A model generated the notes under the pieces. It did no database searches. It saw only the letters and a list, made by a program, of their open reading frames with translations, and was not told where the DNA came from. Position numbers and translations under genes: made by a program. Of a stretch of 64,000 nucleotides of DNA, positions 39,994 to 50,796 are shown in pieces (positions within the stretch are counted from its first letter, which is position 1; each line of letters opens with the position of its first letter). The stretch covers positions 434,001 to 498,000 of the forward strand of contig CP145418.1 in the NCBI GenBank assembly GCA_036867785.1, given 5' to 3'. This DNA is from Plasmodiophora brassicae. Its lineage: Eukaryota > Endomyxa: Phytomyxea > Phytomyxea > Plasmodiophorida.

Positions 39994-42573
39994 ATGTTGG
40001 TTCGGGTGCCATTTGGAAGATGTCGGGGCGTGCGTCGGGTGGCGCTGGTTGCTGGACGGCGCGTACAGGCGGCGTCGGACGCGTTTCAACGATTCGTTTC
40101 GTGTCCGTCGGTGGCGCTGGCGAGCATGGCGCTGAGGCAGGAAGATGATCCTGGCCGGGCGTGGCACGTGTTTCAGATGGTGGTGGAGTCCAGGGCTGAG
40201 CTTGGTGTCAAGTTTTTCCATCTGGTGATGTCGTTCTGCAAACGACAAATGCAGTCCAAGGCACCGGATGTGCTAGCCGCTGCTGTCTCGCATGATGTAC
40301 CAGTGGATGGCCCCCTGTTCTGCGGCTTTCTGGACGCTTGTCAGAGGGGGATCCCTCCTCTTGTGGACGAAGCTCTGTCACTGTACTTTAAATGCGCGCC
40401 TCGTTCGCATGCAACGCTCTTCGCCATAGCCCGCCTGTGCAGGTTTGCGAAGCAGCCCGAAAGGGCGCTGCCAGTGATCCTGGATGCCGTTCAGATAGCG
40501 CCTGACCATATCACCGTTGGTCTTTTGTCCGTCTTCGCAGTATGCTGCGCTGAAGCCAGATTGCCATTCGCGGCAGACGTTGCGGAACGGTTGCTTCAGT
40601 TGATACAGTCCAAGCGCGGCGCGTTGTTGCCAGATGGTCCGGCGTTTGGCAACCTCATGAAAACGTTGATCCTGCAGAAACGCCTTGAGCAAGCGTACAA
40701 CGTGATGTCTGTCATGGCATCGCTTCGTCTGCCTATTCCTGTCCAGATGTACACTCATATCCTGTCCGCACTTGCCAAACACGGTGACACCAGACAAGCA
40801 ATGGTTGTGTTTCAGAACATGGTCGACGGGAACGTTGCGGTCGATTCACCAGTTCTGGCATCCCTCATTGCAGCTTGCGGTCGTGCCGCCGACGTCGCAA
40901 CTGTACGAACTCTCCATTCGTATGCAGCTGTCGAGAACCTGTTGCAGTCCGAGATCGTAGCAAGCGCATTCATCTCAGCGTATGATTTATGTCACGATCT
41001 GGATGCCGCGGAGAAGGTCTTCGATGCCAGTTCCGCCCGTCCAAACGTGCACACTCTCAACGCCATGATGGCCGCGTATAACCGGCGCGGCATGGTTCAG
41101 CGTGCGCTTGCCGTGTACGAACGATTCAAGCATGTCGGACTTCGTTTCGACATGAAATTACTGCACAACGTTCTTTCCATCCTTGTTAAAGCTGGCCTCG
41201 TACATCAGGCCCTGGAAGTCTTTGATGCCTTGTCCGATCATGGAACTGCTCCAGTGAGCTATCCGGCATTTGCGATGCTTGTAGGTGCATGCGGTCGATC
41301 TTCCGATTCACAAGCGCTTCGCAAGTTGTACCAGCATGCAAGCCGCTTTTCGCTCCTGAAAAACGTCATTGTTGTCAGTGCATTCGCAGCCGCATATGGG
41401 CGTTGCGTCGAGCTTGCTGACGTTCAATCCCTCGAGCAACATGTGAAAATGCTTCTGAAACATGATGCTGTTGCGAGTGCCTTCATTTCTGCCTACGACC
41501 GTTGTCGGCACCTGGAGGGGGCTGAACGCGTTTTCACTGCTCGCTGCACATCAGTTACTCGGCCAGGCGTTGAGACGTTCAATGCTATAATTGCCGCCTA
41601 CAGCCACCATGGCATGCTAGAGAAAGCACTGGCTGTGGTTCAGCATGTCAAAGACTCCAGATTGCCGGTGAACATGGAGACCTACACGACGATTCTGTCG
41701 GTTCTCGTCAAAGGTGACCGGGTTGCTGAAGCCTTGTCCGTGTTTATCGCAATGGTGTCGCAACGTTTCGTCGTCGATACGCCTGTCTTCGCCTCTCTTG
41801 TCGCGTCGTGTGGTAGACTGTCTTATGTCTTGTCTCTGCGTTCGCTCCGTCGCTACGCCCAGGAGCACGGGTTACTGACGAATGAGATCGTCCTGTGCGC
41901 GTTCATTGCTGCCTATGATTTATGTGGTGATGTCAACACAGCAATGCACATCTTCCAGTCGCGTCGCAACACCGATGTCGCTACGTTCCATGCGATGATG
42001 GCCGCGTTCGTGCGCCATGCAAGGTTCAGCGAGGCTGCGGAACTGTTCCAGCAGTACGCGTTGTCCGGGCTCCCCCTCGAACGAGATGAAACGTTCAGTA
42101 TTCTGTGCGGATTCGCTAGGGCGAACCGCATTGACGAAGCCTTCACAGTTTTTAACACACTCGTGGGCCGAGGCGTCCCGGTGCCCAGCATTGCCCTGTC
42201 TGTCCTCGTTGTCGCCTGCGGTCGGCGCGCCAATGTGGCTTTTGTTCGTACGTTATACGAATATGCATGCGATCGTTCGCTCACACAGAACGTCGTACTC
42301 GGGTCTGCGCTACTATTTGCTTTCGATGCTTGCGGCGACATTAACGCTGCTGAGAACATGTTCGCTGCCCAATGTCGGGCTGGTGACGCGGATCCGTCTC
42401 TGTTCAAGGCAATGGTCGGTGCATACTGTCGACGAGGAATGCGTTCTCACGCAGTCGAAACGTTGGAACGAATGAAGCAGGCCGGCGTGCTAGTCACCAA
42501 AGCGGATCTGTACAAGGCGTCGTTATCGCATACTCTTCGCCAAGCAGGCGCACAAGAACTTGCTCATCGGTGA
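39994..42573 (+). CDS. Pentatricopeptide-repeat protein with PLS-like repeats
   Basis: RNA-binding organellar protein, 859 residues in one exon. A basic N-terminus (MLVRVPFGRCRGVRRVALVAGRR) looks like a mitochondrial presequence. About 18-20 PPR units fill the rest. They alternate in a plant PLS style: a P-like unit (TYTTILSVLVKGDRVAEALS), an L-like unit with SLIAACGRAADVATVRTLHSY, and an S-like unit (ASAFISAYDLCHDLDAAEKV). That cycle repeats at least four times (AACGRA, GACGRS, ASCGRL, VACGRR). There is no C-terminal E or DYW deaminase domain, so it should bind a specific RNA but not edit it by itself. It probably acts in mitochondrial RNA processing or stability. Confidence 0.92.
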   Translation: MLVRVPFGRCRGVRRVALVAGRRVQAASDAFQRFVSCPSVALASMALRQEDDPGRAWHVFQMVVESRAELGVKFFHLVMSFCKRQMQSKAPDVLAAAVSHDVPVDGPLFCGFLDACQRGIPPLVDEALSLYFKCAPRSHATLFAIARLCRFAKQPERALPVILDAVQIAPDHITVGLLSVFAVCCAEARLPFAADVAERLLQLIQSKRGALLPDGPAFGNLMKTLILQKRLEQAYNVMSVMASLRLPIPVQMYTHILSALAKHGDTRQAMVVFQNMVDGNVAVDSPVLASLIAACGRAADVATVRTLHSYAAVENLLQSEIVASAFISAYDLCHDLDAAEKVFDASSARPNVHTLNAMMAAYNRRGMVQRALAVYERFKHVGLRFDMKLLHNVLSILVKAGLVHQALEVFDALSDHGTAPVSYPAFAMLVGACGRSSDSQALRKLYQHASRFSLLKNVIVVSAFAAAYGRCVELADVQSLEQHVKMLLKHDAVASAFISAYDRCRHLEGAERVFTARCTSVTRPGVETFNAIIAAYSHHGMLEKALAVVQHVKDSRLPVNMETYTTILSVLVKGDRVAEALSVFIAMVSQRFVVDTPVFASLVASCGRLSYVLSLRSLRRYAQEHGLLTNEIVLCAFIAAYDLCGDVNTAMHIFQSRRNTDVATFHAMMAAFVRHARFSEAAELFQQYALSGLPLERDETFSILCGFARANRIDEAFTVFNTLVGRGVPVPSIALSVLVVACGRRANVAFVRTLYEYACDRSLTQNVVLGSALLFAFDACGDINAAENMFAAQCRAGDADPSLFKAMVGAYCRRGMRSHAVETLERMKQAGVLVTKADLYKASLSHTLRQAGAQELAHR

Positions 42574-42773
42574 CGCCTGCACATGTTAGTGGAACTCGTA
42601 GCCGCCTGTCGCCAGTCGTCGTTGTCATGTTACGATTGGCCTCTGCACGTGCATGGCTGAGGCTGGATTGTACAACTTTTGGCACTGTATTAGGTAACCT
42701 GTAGCCCTCATTATCGGCAATACATCAGCAGGCATAGTACCACATCTGTTTAAAAGCGGTGACAGGAGCGTGG

Positions 42774-44141
42774 TCAGGTGGAGGACGCACCCTGTGTCCG
42801 GGACAGCTCCTGTGCCAGAGTCGACAGTTTCGCCATGATCGCGGGATTGCCCAGGTGCTTGGCAATCGACCCGATTCCGTTGGTGCGCAGGTCGGCAATC
42901 AAAGGTCCTAGTTCGGGGTCGGCCTCCTTTGCTTTGATGGTTGGAGAATCCAGGAATTCGTTGAGCGCTGCTGGATCGGACAACATCGCCATGGGGTTGA
43001 ATGGTGCCCCACCACCGGACGACGATGCCGACCTAGGAGGAGGCGACCTTGTCCCTGACGAAGGAGCTGATGGCTGTGGCCTATCGCCGCCCATCAGCGC
43101 CCCCATGAGATTGTTCATAACGTCGGGGTTCGACATCATCTGCTGGAACATAGGATTGGATAGGAAGGCGTTGAGGTCCAACGGATTTTGAGCAGGGGGA
43201 GCATCCAGCGCATCCAGAGCGGCGCGAATGTCTGTTGCCAATGCCGACGAGTGATCCGATACGGTGTTCAGCGCAGCGTTGTAACTGTTGGTCCCATTTA
43301 GATCATTCAAGCTAAAGCACGTAGCAGATACACACGTACCTTCGTTTAGCATCGGCTTTTCGATTGAGTTTGGCATAAATCATACCAAGCCGGTAGTGCG
43401 CCTTCGTGTACAATGGATCGAGCTCTATCGAGCGCTGGCAGTCCTTCACAGCATCGTCGAGCTGGTCAAGTTTCAGGTAGGCGGCCGCACGGTTCCCGTA
43501 CAGGATCGCATTGCTGGAGTCGATCGCAATCGCCTCCGTGTACGCCTGTATAGCGCCATGCACGTCGTTGTTGCCAAGTAGCGCATTGCCCTTGTTCTTC
43601 AGTTTCTCGGCAGCAGCGATCTGCGACATGTCCTCGTCGGACGACGCCGGGTGCCCATGGCGATCGAAGAATTTCTGTTTCGCCCTCTGCAACTTGTCTG
43701 TATACTCAGGCGTGCCTTCTTTAAGGCCAGCAAAGTATCCTGTTGGGCGCACGTTAACTTCGTCTGAATCATAAATCACCCGGTGCACTGGTACCCTTGT
43801 CCGCGAGAGCTTTCAGGAACTTGTCGAGGCCATCCGGATGGCCATTCCTCGAATGGATAATGGATAGGCCCGTTCTGAACACATCAAGCAGCGGAGGCAG
43901 TGCCTGCTGGTCGCTGGTGGCCGTATTGGCATCGACGCCTGTGGCCTCGCCGATGCACTGCACGGCGACCTCGATCGCATCCGTATCGATCGCCTTCGAC
44001 GCCTCTGCACACATACAGCGCCAGCCGGTCATCGATCGTCGCCTGCCGGCAGAGCGCCCGCTCGGCCCTACCTAGGCTCTGCAGGAACCTGATGATGGCG
44101 ACCAGCAGGTCGCGCTGCTCGCCGGTCAACTCGCCCGTCAT
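42774..44141 (-). CDS. SGTA: SGTA-like small TPR co-chaperone
   Basis: Cytosolic Hsp70/Hsp90 co-chaperone handling tail-anchored and mislocalised membrane proteins. Four exons on the minus strand. Exon 1 starts MTGELTGEQRDLLVAIIRFLQSL; joined to EASKAIDTDAIEVAVQCIGE and ATGVDANTATSDQQALPP, it makes the SGTA dimerisation domain that contacts Get4/5-type partners. Exon 3 has three TPRs (AEKLKNKGNALLGNNDVHGA, IQAYTEAIAIDSSNAILYG, NRAAAYLKLDQLDDAVKDCQ, AHYRLGMIYAKLNRKADAKR). The final exon carries a Met/Asn/Pro-rich STI1-like region (FLSNPMFQQMMSNPDVMNNL) and a second one near the end. Exon joins (DKG/YFAGLKEG and AKR/SYNAALNTV) keep frame. Confidence 0.9.
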
Positions 44142-44451
44142 GCCGCCGCACCCGCGACCGCCGCCAATTATACAGCGCGGTCCGCGTGCCTCACCCTGCA
44201 CCGGCTCCACGCACCCTCCCCTCCTCCACCTCCTGTCGACGACCTTATGCGATCCCTGCCCCTCGCACAGGTAACTGTCAAATGTACTCGATTACCCACA
44301 AACGTGCATCCTCCGATCCTCCACGTGACGCGCGCTACAGGCCTGCCTGCACCCTAAGTCAGGGGAGTCGGCCCCTTCCAGTCGGCCGTAACACGCGCGA
44401 CAACTCTTTATGAGTCGGATCATGAAATAGGACGTTGGGGGCGATTGATGG

Positions 44452-45336
44452 TCATTCCTGAGGAGTGACAACGACCCCGGCAGGAGTTTCAGAGGATGAC
44501 GTTCCGCCTGCTTTGTCGGCACCACCAGCCTGCAGGACGGGGCGTTTGGATGCCTCGCCCGCATGTCGCGGCTGCTTGCTGATCGTCCCCGTTATGCTGA
44601 CTTTCGGGGCCGACGTATTCGACTTGAGCTGCGATGTGAGAATGTTGAGAATGTAGAACTCCATCTTGAGTTTGACGGAGTAGACGACGGTCTTGAGCAT
44701 GATCTGGTAGGAGTACAGGTTGATGTACTCGGTGAGGAGCATGGCGATGTCGAGCACCAGAACGAACATGTTCGCGTAGAGCGTGTGCCGCACGATCGGG
44801 GTGATCTTCTTGTCGTACCTCATCTTGCGGGTGTAGTGGAGGTACATTGCCCCAAGCATCACTTCTTGAATCGCGAACATCGTCATCTGGATCTTCTCAA
44901 TGATGCTGTACCCAATCACCCAGAAAGGGGTCCCGATAACGTTGGCGCCGAACGTGAACACTGTCGTCGGGAAGTGCGAGAACACGACGTTGTAGATGAT
45001 GAAGTAGCGAATGCGACGGATGACGTCCCTTTCGACTCCGATGATGCTCAGACGAGAATACATGACGATGGAGAAGCCCGTGACCATGCCGTACCAGCCG
45101 ATAGTGAGGACAACAAGCGGCCTGTAAATCGTGCTATTGCCGACATACCACCCGAAGAACAGGTCGAGGAACCCGATGGCGAACAGGAAGTCGCCGAGCG
45201 ATGCGCCCACCAGGGACCAGAAGTACAACGTCTTGTACGACTTGAACGTGCTGAAGATCAGCCCGAACGTCTCACAGCTGTTGTAAATGGCAATTGCTCC
45301 GGTCACAACTTGGAAAGTCTCGAGAACGGGGTCCAT
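44452..45336 (-). CDS. Seven-TM integral membrane protein of unknown function
   Basis: Single exon, 294 residues. About seven hydrophobic segments are spaced like a 7TM receptor-type fold: GAIAIYNSCETFGLIF, YFWSLVGASLGDFLFAIGFL, LVVLTIGWYGMVTGFSIVMY, FIIYNVVFSHFPTTVFTFGA, MFAIQEVMLGAMYLHY, TLYANMFVLVLDIAMLLTEY and IMLKTVVYSVKLKMEFYILN. The GFSIVMYSRL and YNVVFSHFPTTV motifs resemble an integral-membrane family common in filamentous fungi. The tail is Ser/Ala-rich and cytosolic. Signalling or transport cannot be distinguished. Confidence 0.6.
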   Translation of the reverse strand: MDPVLETFQVVTGAIAIYNSCETFGLIFSTFKSYKTLYFWSLVGASLGDFLFAIGFLDLFFGWYVGNSTIYRPLVVLTIGWYGMVTGFSIVMYSRLSIIGVERDVIRRIRYFIIYNVVFSHFPTTVFTFGANVIGTPFWVIGYSIIEKIQMTMFAIQEVMLGAMYLHYTRKMRYDKKITPIVRHTLYANMFVLVLDIAMLLTEYINLYSYQIMLKTVVYSVKLKMEFYILNILTSQLKSNTSAPKVSITGTISKQPRHAGEASKRPVLQAGGADKAGGTSSSETPAGVVVTPQE

Positions 45337-45765
45337 CCCTTATCGTCGCCCAATTCCTCAATAGGTCCGTTCCGGGCAAAGGTACCGTTTAGTCATCCAC
45401 ACCAGGTACTCATCACGATCGCTATGTATCCACGTCATTATCGCGATCAATTACAATGTACCCGCGTACTACTACTGTACGTGAAATGGACACATGCCGG
45501 TCCGGAATGATCACACTGCCCTGCACTGCAGTAGGAACCGAACATGTAAACAACACGGTCCATCTCGCGGGTCGCAACGGACGACATGGCTGTGCCGTCA
45601 ATCGCCTCGACATCGACTTCAAACGCAACAGGAAATGCTAGTTGAGGAGACGTTTATGCACGCGTTCAGCGTCGACACCGATCGGGAATGGGCGTGGCGC
45701 CGATGGTAGACAGATGGATACGCAGGTAGTGGTAACTGAACGGGGTGGGCGCCACATCATGCATA
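45337..45765. other. Divergent intergenic region
   Basis: About 430 bp between the start codons of the 7TM gene (minus) and PIG-M (plus). No open frame with recognisable features; presumably two promoters. Confidence 0.5.
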
Positions 45766-47363
45766 ATGGCGACAGTGCTGGCGCAAGTCGGGGGTGGTGG
45801 TGCCGCTGAGTCGCTGTCGGACTTGCGCGGCATGGGCGACGTGATCCGCTGGGAGCGTCATGCTGTATGGGCAGGCGCCGTCCTCGTTCGCGTAGGCATC
45901 CTCATATTCGGTGCCTGGCAGGACGCCCACTGTACATATCCTGCGTTCGCATTGGACGGGTCTAATACTGTCCGCAGTGGAGGTGCCGTTCACTGATGTG
46001 GATTACTACGTGTACGCGGATGCCGCCCGCCATGTGTTGAACGGCGAGTCTCCGTTCATGAGGCACACCTATCGATACACTCCTTTGCTGTAGGTGATCA
46101 ATCAACCGACATGATTCGCTGTCAGGTTAACCACTGTATCAGGGCGTACATTATGCTGCCATGCCATTTGGTGACCTTTTCATTCGGCAAGGTGCTATTC
46201 GCGATCATGGATCTTGTACTTGGAGCGCTCATCGAGCGAACCCTGCTGTTTCGAGGGGTATCGCCTCGAGCTGCACTGTGGAGCGCAGCGACCTGGTTAT
46301 GGAATCCAATGTCGTTCACTGTGTCAACGCGCGGTAACGCTGATGTCCTGATCTGCACCATGGTCGTCGCCACGATATATCTCTTCGTGAAGCGTCACCT
46401 GGTACTCGGATCCATCATGTACGTACTGGCCGCAACGCACACCCATGTCTGTATGACGACGCAGCGTAGGTTTGGCCTGGCCGTTCATTTCAAGATCTAC
46501 CCGCTGGTGTACGCGGCGTCGTTGCTAATATTCCTGGACGAACGATACACCCGCAAGGGTCGCTCCGTGCTCAATCGTGCACGATTCGGGATGTTCGTGA
46601 TCAGTGCTTCGGTTTTCCTGGGACTGTTGGGCCTGTTCTACTGGATGTACGGATGGGAGTTTGTCTACGAGACATATCTGTATCACTTTGTTCGTCGCGA
46701 TAACCGGCACAACTTCTCGCCGTACTTTTACGCTCTCTACCTCGGGTACGGTTTCCGACGAGTGGAGTACGTTCGTTTATAGAAGTAACTGAATCCCTCT
46801 AGGTTTGCGTACCCAAGTTCAATGTTTTCAGGTCTCATGGCATTTCTCCCCCAGATGCTTCCTGTTGCGGTCGCTGCGTATTGCCTGGGACGAGACCTTC
46901 CATTTGCCTTCTTCGTCCAAACGGTCCTATTCGTCGCATTCAACAAGGTGTGCTTGGCCTGGCCGATCCCATACGGAATCTAGCTAACTGCTGGGTGGAT
47001 AGGTGTCAACAGCTCAGTACTTTATTTGGTACTGGAGGTACGTTTCCTTTGCGGAGGCCTGCTGCAAAGCTAACGTTGCATCTGTTCAGTTTGGTCCCTT
47101 TAATTCTCCCATACAGCAGAGCGTCTTGGAAACGAGGCCTGTTTCTCGTTGCGGCGTGGTTCGCCGGTGAACTTCATTGGCTGTACTGGGCATTCCAACT
47201 CGAGATGGTTGCCCGGCCCGTATTCACCATGGTCTGGCTCGCTTGCCTCGCTTTCTTCGCCGTCAACTGCATGATCCTGATGAACATTATTCAACTGCAC
47301 CGCCACACGCCGTGTTTCGACACCAGCGGCAATGTCGCTCAACTCACTCCATCGAAACAATAG
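45766..47363 (+). CDS. PIGM: GPI mannosyltransferase 1 (PIG-M)
   Basis: ER enzyme adding the first mannose (alpha-1,4) to the GPI-anchor precursor from dolichol-P-mannose. Seven exons; six introns join in frame: [84 protein letters not shown], and [12 protein letters not shown]. The catalytic DVDYYVY (the DxD-type lumenal motif of GT50), the [14 protein letters not shown] block, [14 protein letters not shown] and [20 protein letters not shown] are all present. Multiple TM helices match the family. The second subunit PIG-X is not in the window. Confidence 0.95.
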
Positions 47364-47972
47364 AACCCCGATTTTCTAGTACGAGTTTTCTCTGGCCCCG
47401 TCCCGTGTCTCGTCGTGATAGTCATCAATGGCGCCGAATATTTCGCCTCAAACATAGGAATCGGTAACGGAAGAGAATCGCCGCAGGCCACAGTGACGGC
47501 TACTCCTGTTCGTTCTGTTCGTGCCCAAGACGCCGTGCCAAGGAACGGTCTCGTTGGCCACACCGACCTACGCTCGCGACGTTGGTTTGCTGGGCCCATG
47601 TTATCGTTGTCGCTGGAGATCATGTACTCCTTATGGGTAGAGCAGCATGTATTTTCATTCATGACTGCAGACAGGGAGTGACTTCTGGGAACATATCGCG
47701 TCGCTAGCGTTGTCGGAATGCGCCACCAGGCAATTAGTACGGTAAGTACCGGTACTGCGGGGGAGACATATTCTACGGGCTTCTAGAACGCAAAATACGG
47801 ACTGTCCCACTGTCCCCGGAAGTCCGTTTCTATCGTGACAGTGGATGCAGCCGATATGGCAGTCGCATCGCTCCAGGCGCTCTAATACCGGGCGTATACT
47901 AAGGGCGGTGTTGGTGTCGCGGGTGCTGCGATCGACGGGGACCGTACTAATATCCTGCCCGCAAATGCATTG
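47364..47972. other. Intergenic stretch without supported gene
   Basis: About 600 bp between PIG-M and the Tul1-like gene. Short frames on both strands (for example a plus-strand 88-codon frame at 47415) have no family resemblance and no convincing splice structure. It probably holds the 3' end of PIG-M and the Tul1-like promoter. Confidence 0.35.
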
Positions 47973-49752
47973 ATGATGATCGTCGTCGAGTCGTCGATGG
48001 GGATCCTGCTGTGCGTTGCCGTGCTGCTCGGTGGCTGGGCGACAGCGTCTCTGTATCCGAGTGACCTTAATGGCATATACCGGGGCGCGTGGAACAGCGA
48101 CCCGCTGGGGAGCGGGCAGATGTTCATGCAGGTCATCGAAGAGCATGTTGACGACCCGCGGCCGGCGTACCAGCTGATGCGAGGCGAGATCGTTCTTCGT
48201 CAGCATGATGACCCGCACAACGATGCGTACCTCATATTCGCTGGGGCATACGTGCGCGCCACTGGCGCCATGCTGTTGTTCAGCAATGTGCCCAACTGGA
48301 ACCGCCGACCGGATTTCCAGAAATTCGTCGGTAGCCGCAACGGTTCAGAGCAGTACTGGCCAGAGATCGATATGGGCGATGGCGTTGTCCCTGTGAGGAC
48401 GTTCGCTGCCATTGGCAATTGCCGTTTCACCATGGAGCTTCAAGTGCTTCCGTTGATCTTTGGCGATAACCGTGAGTACGACCCAGACACCGGCGATACT
48501 GTCTGGCGTCAGGGCTCGCGGGACATTGATCGGGCCAGCATTCAAGGCATCCTTATCAGTGATGATTGCCACCGTGGGTGTATATCAATAACGAGGGATA
48601 TGGCCGATGTATGCTGATTGCTGTGTGGTTAGTCAATGTGTCAATTGCGACTGCCCGCACACAGTCGACGGTTGTTCTTGATCGTGCCTCGGGTTTCGCC
48701 ACGATGGCATCGGGGTTAACGATCATCCAGATGCTGTTCACGGTTCGTCAAGTTCAGCATACGGGCCGCTTGGGGGAAGTCTCCATGTGGGCGATCGCGC
48801 TCCAATCCCTGCTCGACGCGTATTTGGTACGTTGTTTGAAGGTCAGCCGTCTACATAATCTGACTGTGTACTGTGTGTAGTGTGTGAACCATATTGGTGT
48901 GGCAATGCGCGTCCCAGGTCTGTGGCTCTCTTTCATGGTGCTGACCATGTTCGAATTCCTCTTGTTTTCCCTATTTCAAGTAAGGCTGCTGTTCCTGATA
49001 TGGAAAGCGAATCATCGCAATGCGTTCGATATCGCGACGGCAGAAGAGAGGCGCAATATGATCAACAACCTGAATACGCGGCTTTACATATTCATATTCG
49101 GTGGCCTGCTCCTAATCTTCTACACGGGCCACGACCACGAATTCCTGACAACAATCGTTCTGCACTCACCTTGGGTAGCGCAAATCATCCATAACGTCTG
49201 TACGTCGTCCCATTTGTCAGACGTTCATGCGCGCTTGTCTGAATCATTTATCTAGATTATGATGTTAGCCGAGGGCTTCTTCCCAATTACATTCTTGTCA
49301 TGGCGGCCTCGAGACTGGTTCTCCCTCTGTACCAGTATGGCGACCCTGAGAACTATATGGAAACGCCAACCAACTACACGGTAAGCAGCAGCGTGTGTGG
49401 TCATTGGGTACCTGGGTCTAAATGCCTTTAGTTTTGTTTCTTCCTCGTCCTGTGGGTCGTGACTCAGGTTGCGTTGCTTCTTGGTCAGCACCATCTGGGA
49501 TCGCGATTCTTTATAGCCGGTCGGTTCCTGCCAGCGAAGTACAACTATTATCAGAGCGTGCCGGTGACGAACGAAGACATTTGCGCGATATGCATGATGG
49601 AGATTACCGAAGACGTCGAAACCCAGCAGGAAGAACCGCAGACAATCATGGTGACGCCCTGCAATCATCTGTTTCACAGCATCTGCCTCATCACGTGGAT
49701 GGAACAAAAGATGGAGTGTCCGTCGTGTCGAGGACCTCTACCTTCGCTATAG
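47973..49752 (+). CDS. Tul1/FLY-type transmembrane RING E3 ubiquitin ligase
   Basis: Golgi/endosomal membrane ligase of the Dsc/Tul1 family, which ubiquitinates misassembled membrane proteins. A signal segment (GILLCVAVLLGGWATAS) leads to the lumenal domain: LNGIYRGAWNSDPLG, RPAYQLMRGEIVLR and RASIQGILISDDC. After the first intron come NVSIATARTQST and ASGLTIIQMLFTVRQVQHTG, then several TM helices including MFEFLLFSLFQVRLLFLIWK, VAQIIHNV and PNYILVMAASRLVLPLYQYG. The C-terminus has AKYNYYQSVPV and a C3HC4-type RING: CAICMMEI, VTPCNHLFHSICLITWMEQK, MECPSCRGPLP. All zinc ligands are present. At least five introns. Confidence 0.92.
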
Positions 49753-49823
49753 AAATACTTATAAAGTGCCAGCAAACGGACTGTTTCAATGATCGGCTAA
49801 ATGCCCTATATTTCCGGGTGCAA

Positions 49824-50639
49824 TCATGCTGTCGCTTTTTCAAGATAAGCGATGATGTCGCGACGGTCAGCGTCGGACTTCAAGCCGGCGAACACCATCT
49901 TGGTTCCTGTTCATGAGGCATATTAGCAGGCGGTCGTCGTCTCGTGCTGACAGGTTTCAACTTACCCGGGATCATTTTCTTGGGATTGACGAGGTACTGG
50001 TCGAGGGTCTCAGCAGTCCACGTTATACCACTCGTCGTGTTGGCTTTCGTGTACGAGTACCCATCCGCCATGCCGGCCGGGCGTCCCAGCAGCCCATGAA
50101 GATTAGGGCCCTGTTTATGAGCGCCACCCTGTATGCAGCATACTAGTTCACATGCAACTCTTGCACGTGGCAATTCAGAAGCCGATCACTACCTTCTCGA
50201 CGGTGTGGCTAATGTCCCACATGAGTCTCCAGGGCAGACATCATGCAGAGGCGGCGACATACCATGTTGAACATTTGGTCTTGAAAATCTTGGCGCCTTT
50301 GGCAACGGCGGCATCGCCTTCGTTCCCAGTCGTGGCCGATGCCTTCACGGTCTCCGTTTCCGCTTCAGGTGCCGATTCCCCGTCTTTCTTCGTCTCCTTG
50401 CCGTGAGCGGCCACCTTCTTGTTGACTTCCGGCTCCTTCTTGCCGTATGTGCCGCCCTCGACCTCATCCAGAACGTGCTTCAAATACACGACCGCGGCCA
50501 CGGATCCCACTGTAACCAGCGCCAGGCCCACGTGGAATCGACCATCATCGGGTTTCTCGTAGTCAAACTTCGGAAAACTACTCAGCGGGCGACGCGACCT
50601 CGACCGCAATGGCCGCACCAGCGTCCGAATCGAACGCAT
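49824..50639 (-). CDS. Cytochrome c with N-terminal presequence and membrane anchor
   Basis: Electron carrier of the mitochondrial intermembrane space, in unusual form. Exons 50263-50639, 50193-50208 (16 nt), 49966-50128 and 49824-49906 give 212 residues. The C-terminal ~105 residues are a canonical cytochrome c: [11 protein letters not shown] heme site (Cys123, Cys126, His127), [43 protein letters not shown] with axial Met189, and [11 protein letters not shown]. In front, in the same exon, lie an Arg/Ser-rich presequence (residues 1-22), one transmembrane helix (36-53, [18 protein letters not shown]) and a ~55-residue charged linker. No Met occurs between residues 1 and 123, so a normal soluble start is unavailable. 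The layout resembles bacterial membrane-anchored cytochrome cy. Confidence 0.9.
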
Positions 50640-50796
50640 TGCCCGCTATTAGGAATCGTCGACCTGGCCGGGTCCCACAAACGCCAAAATAAATACCCCC
50701 ACTGCGGCTCCGTTCACGCGCGGAATACCGAATGCGTTTTCTTCTGCGTTTTTGGGACAAGCCTTACGACTCATTTGTATTTGGTGCAGCTCGCCG

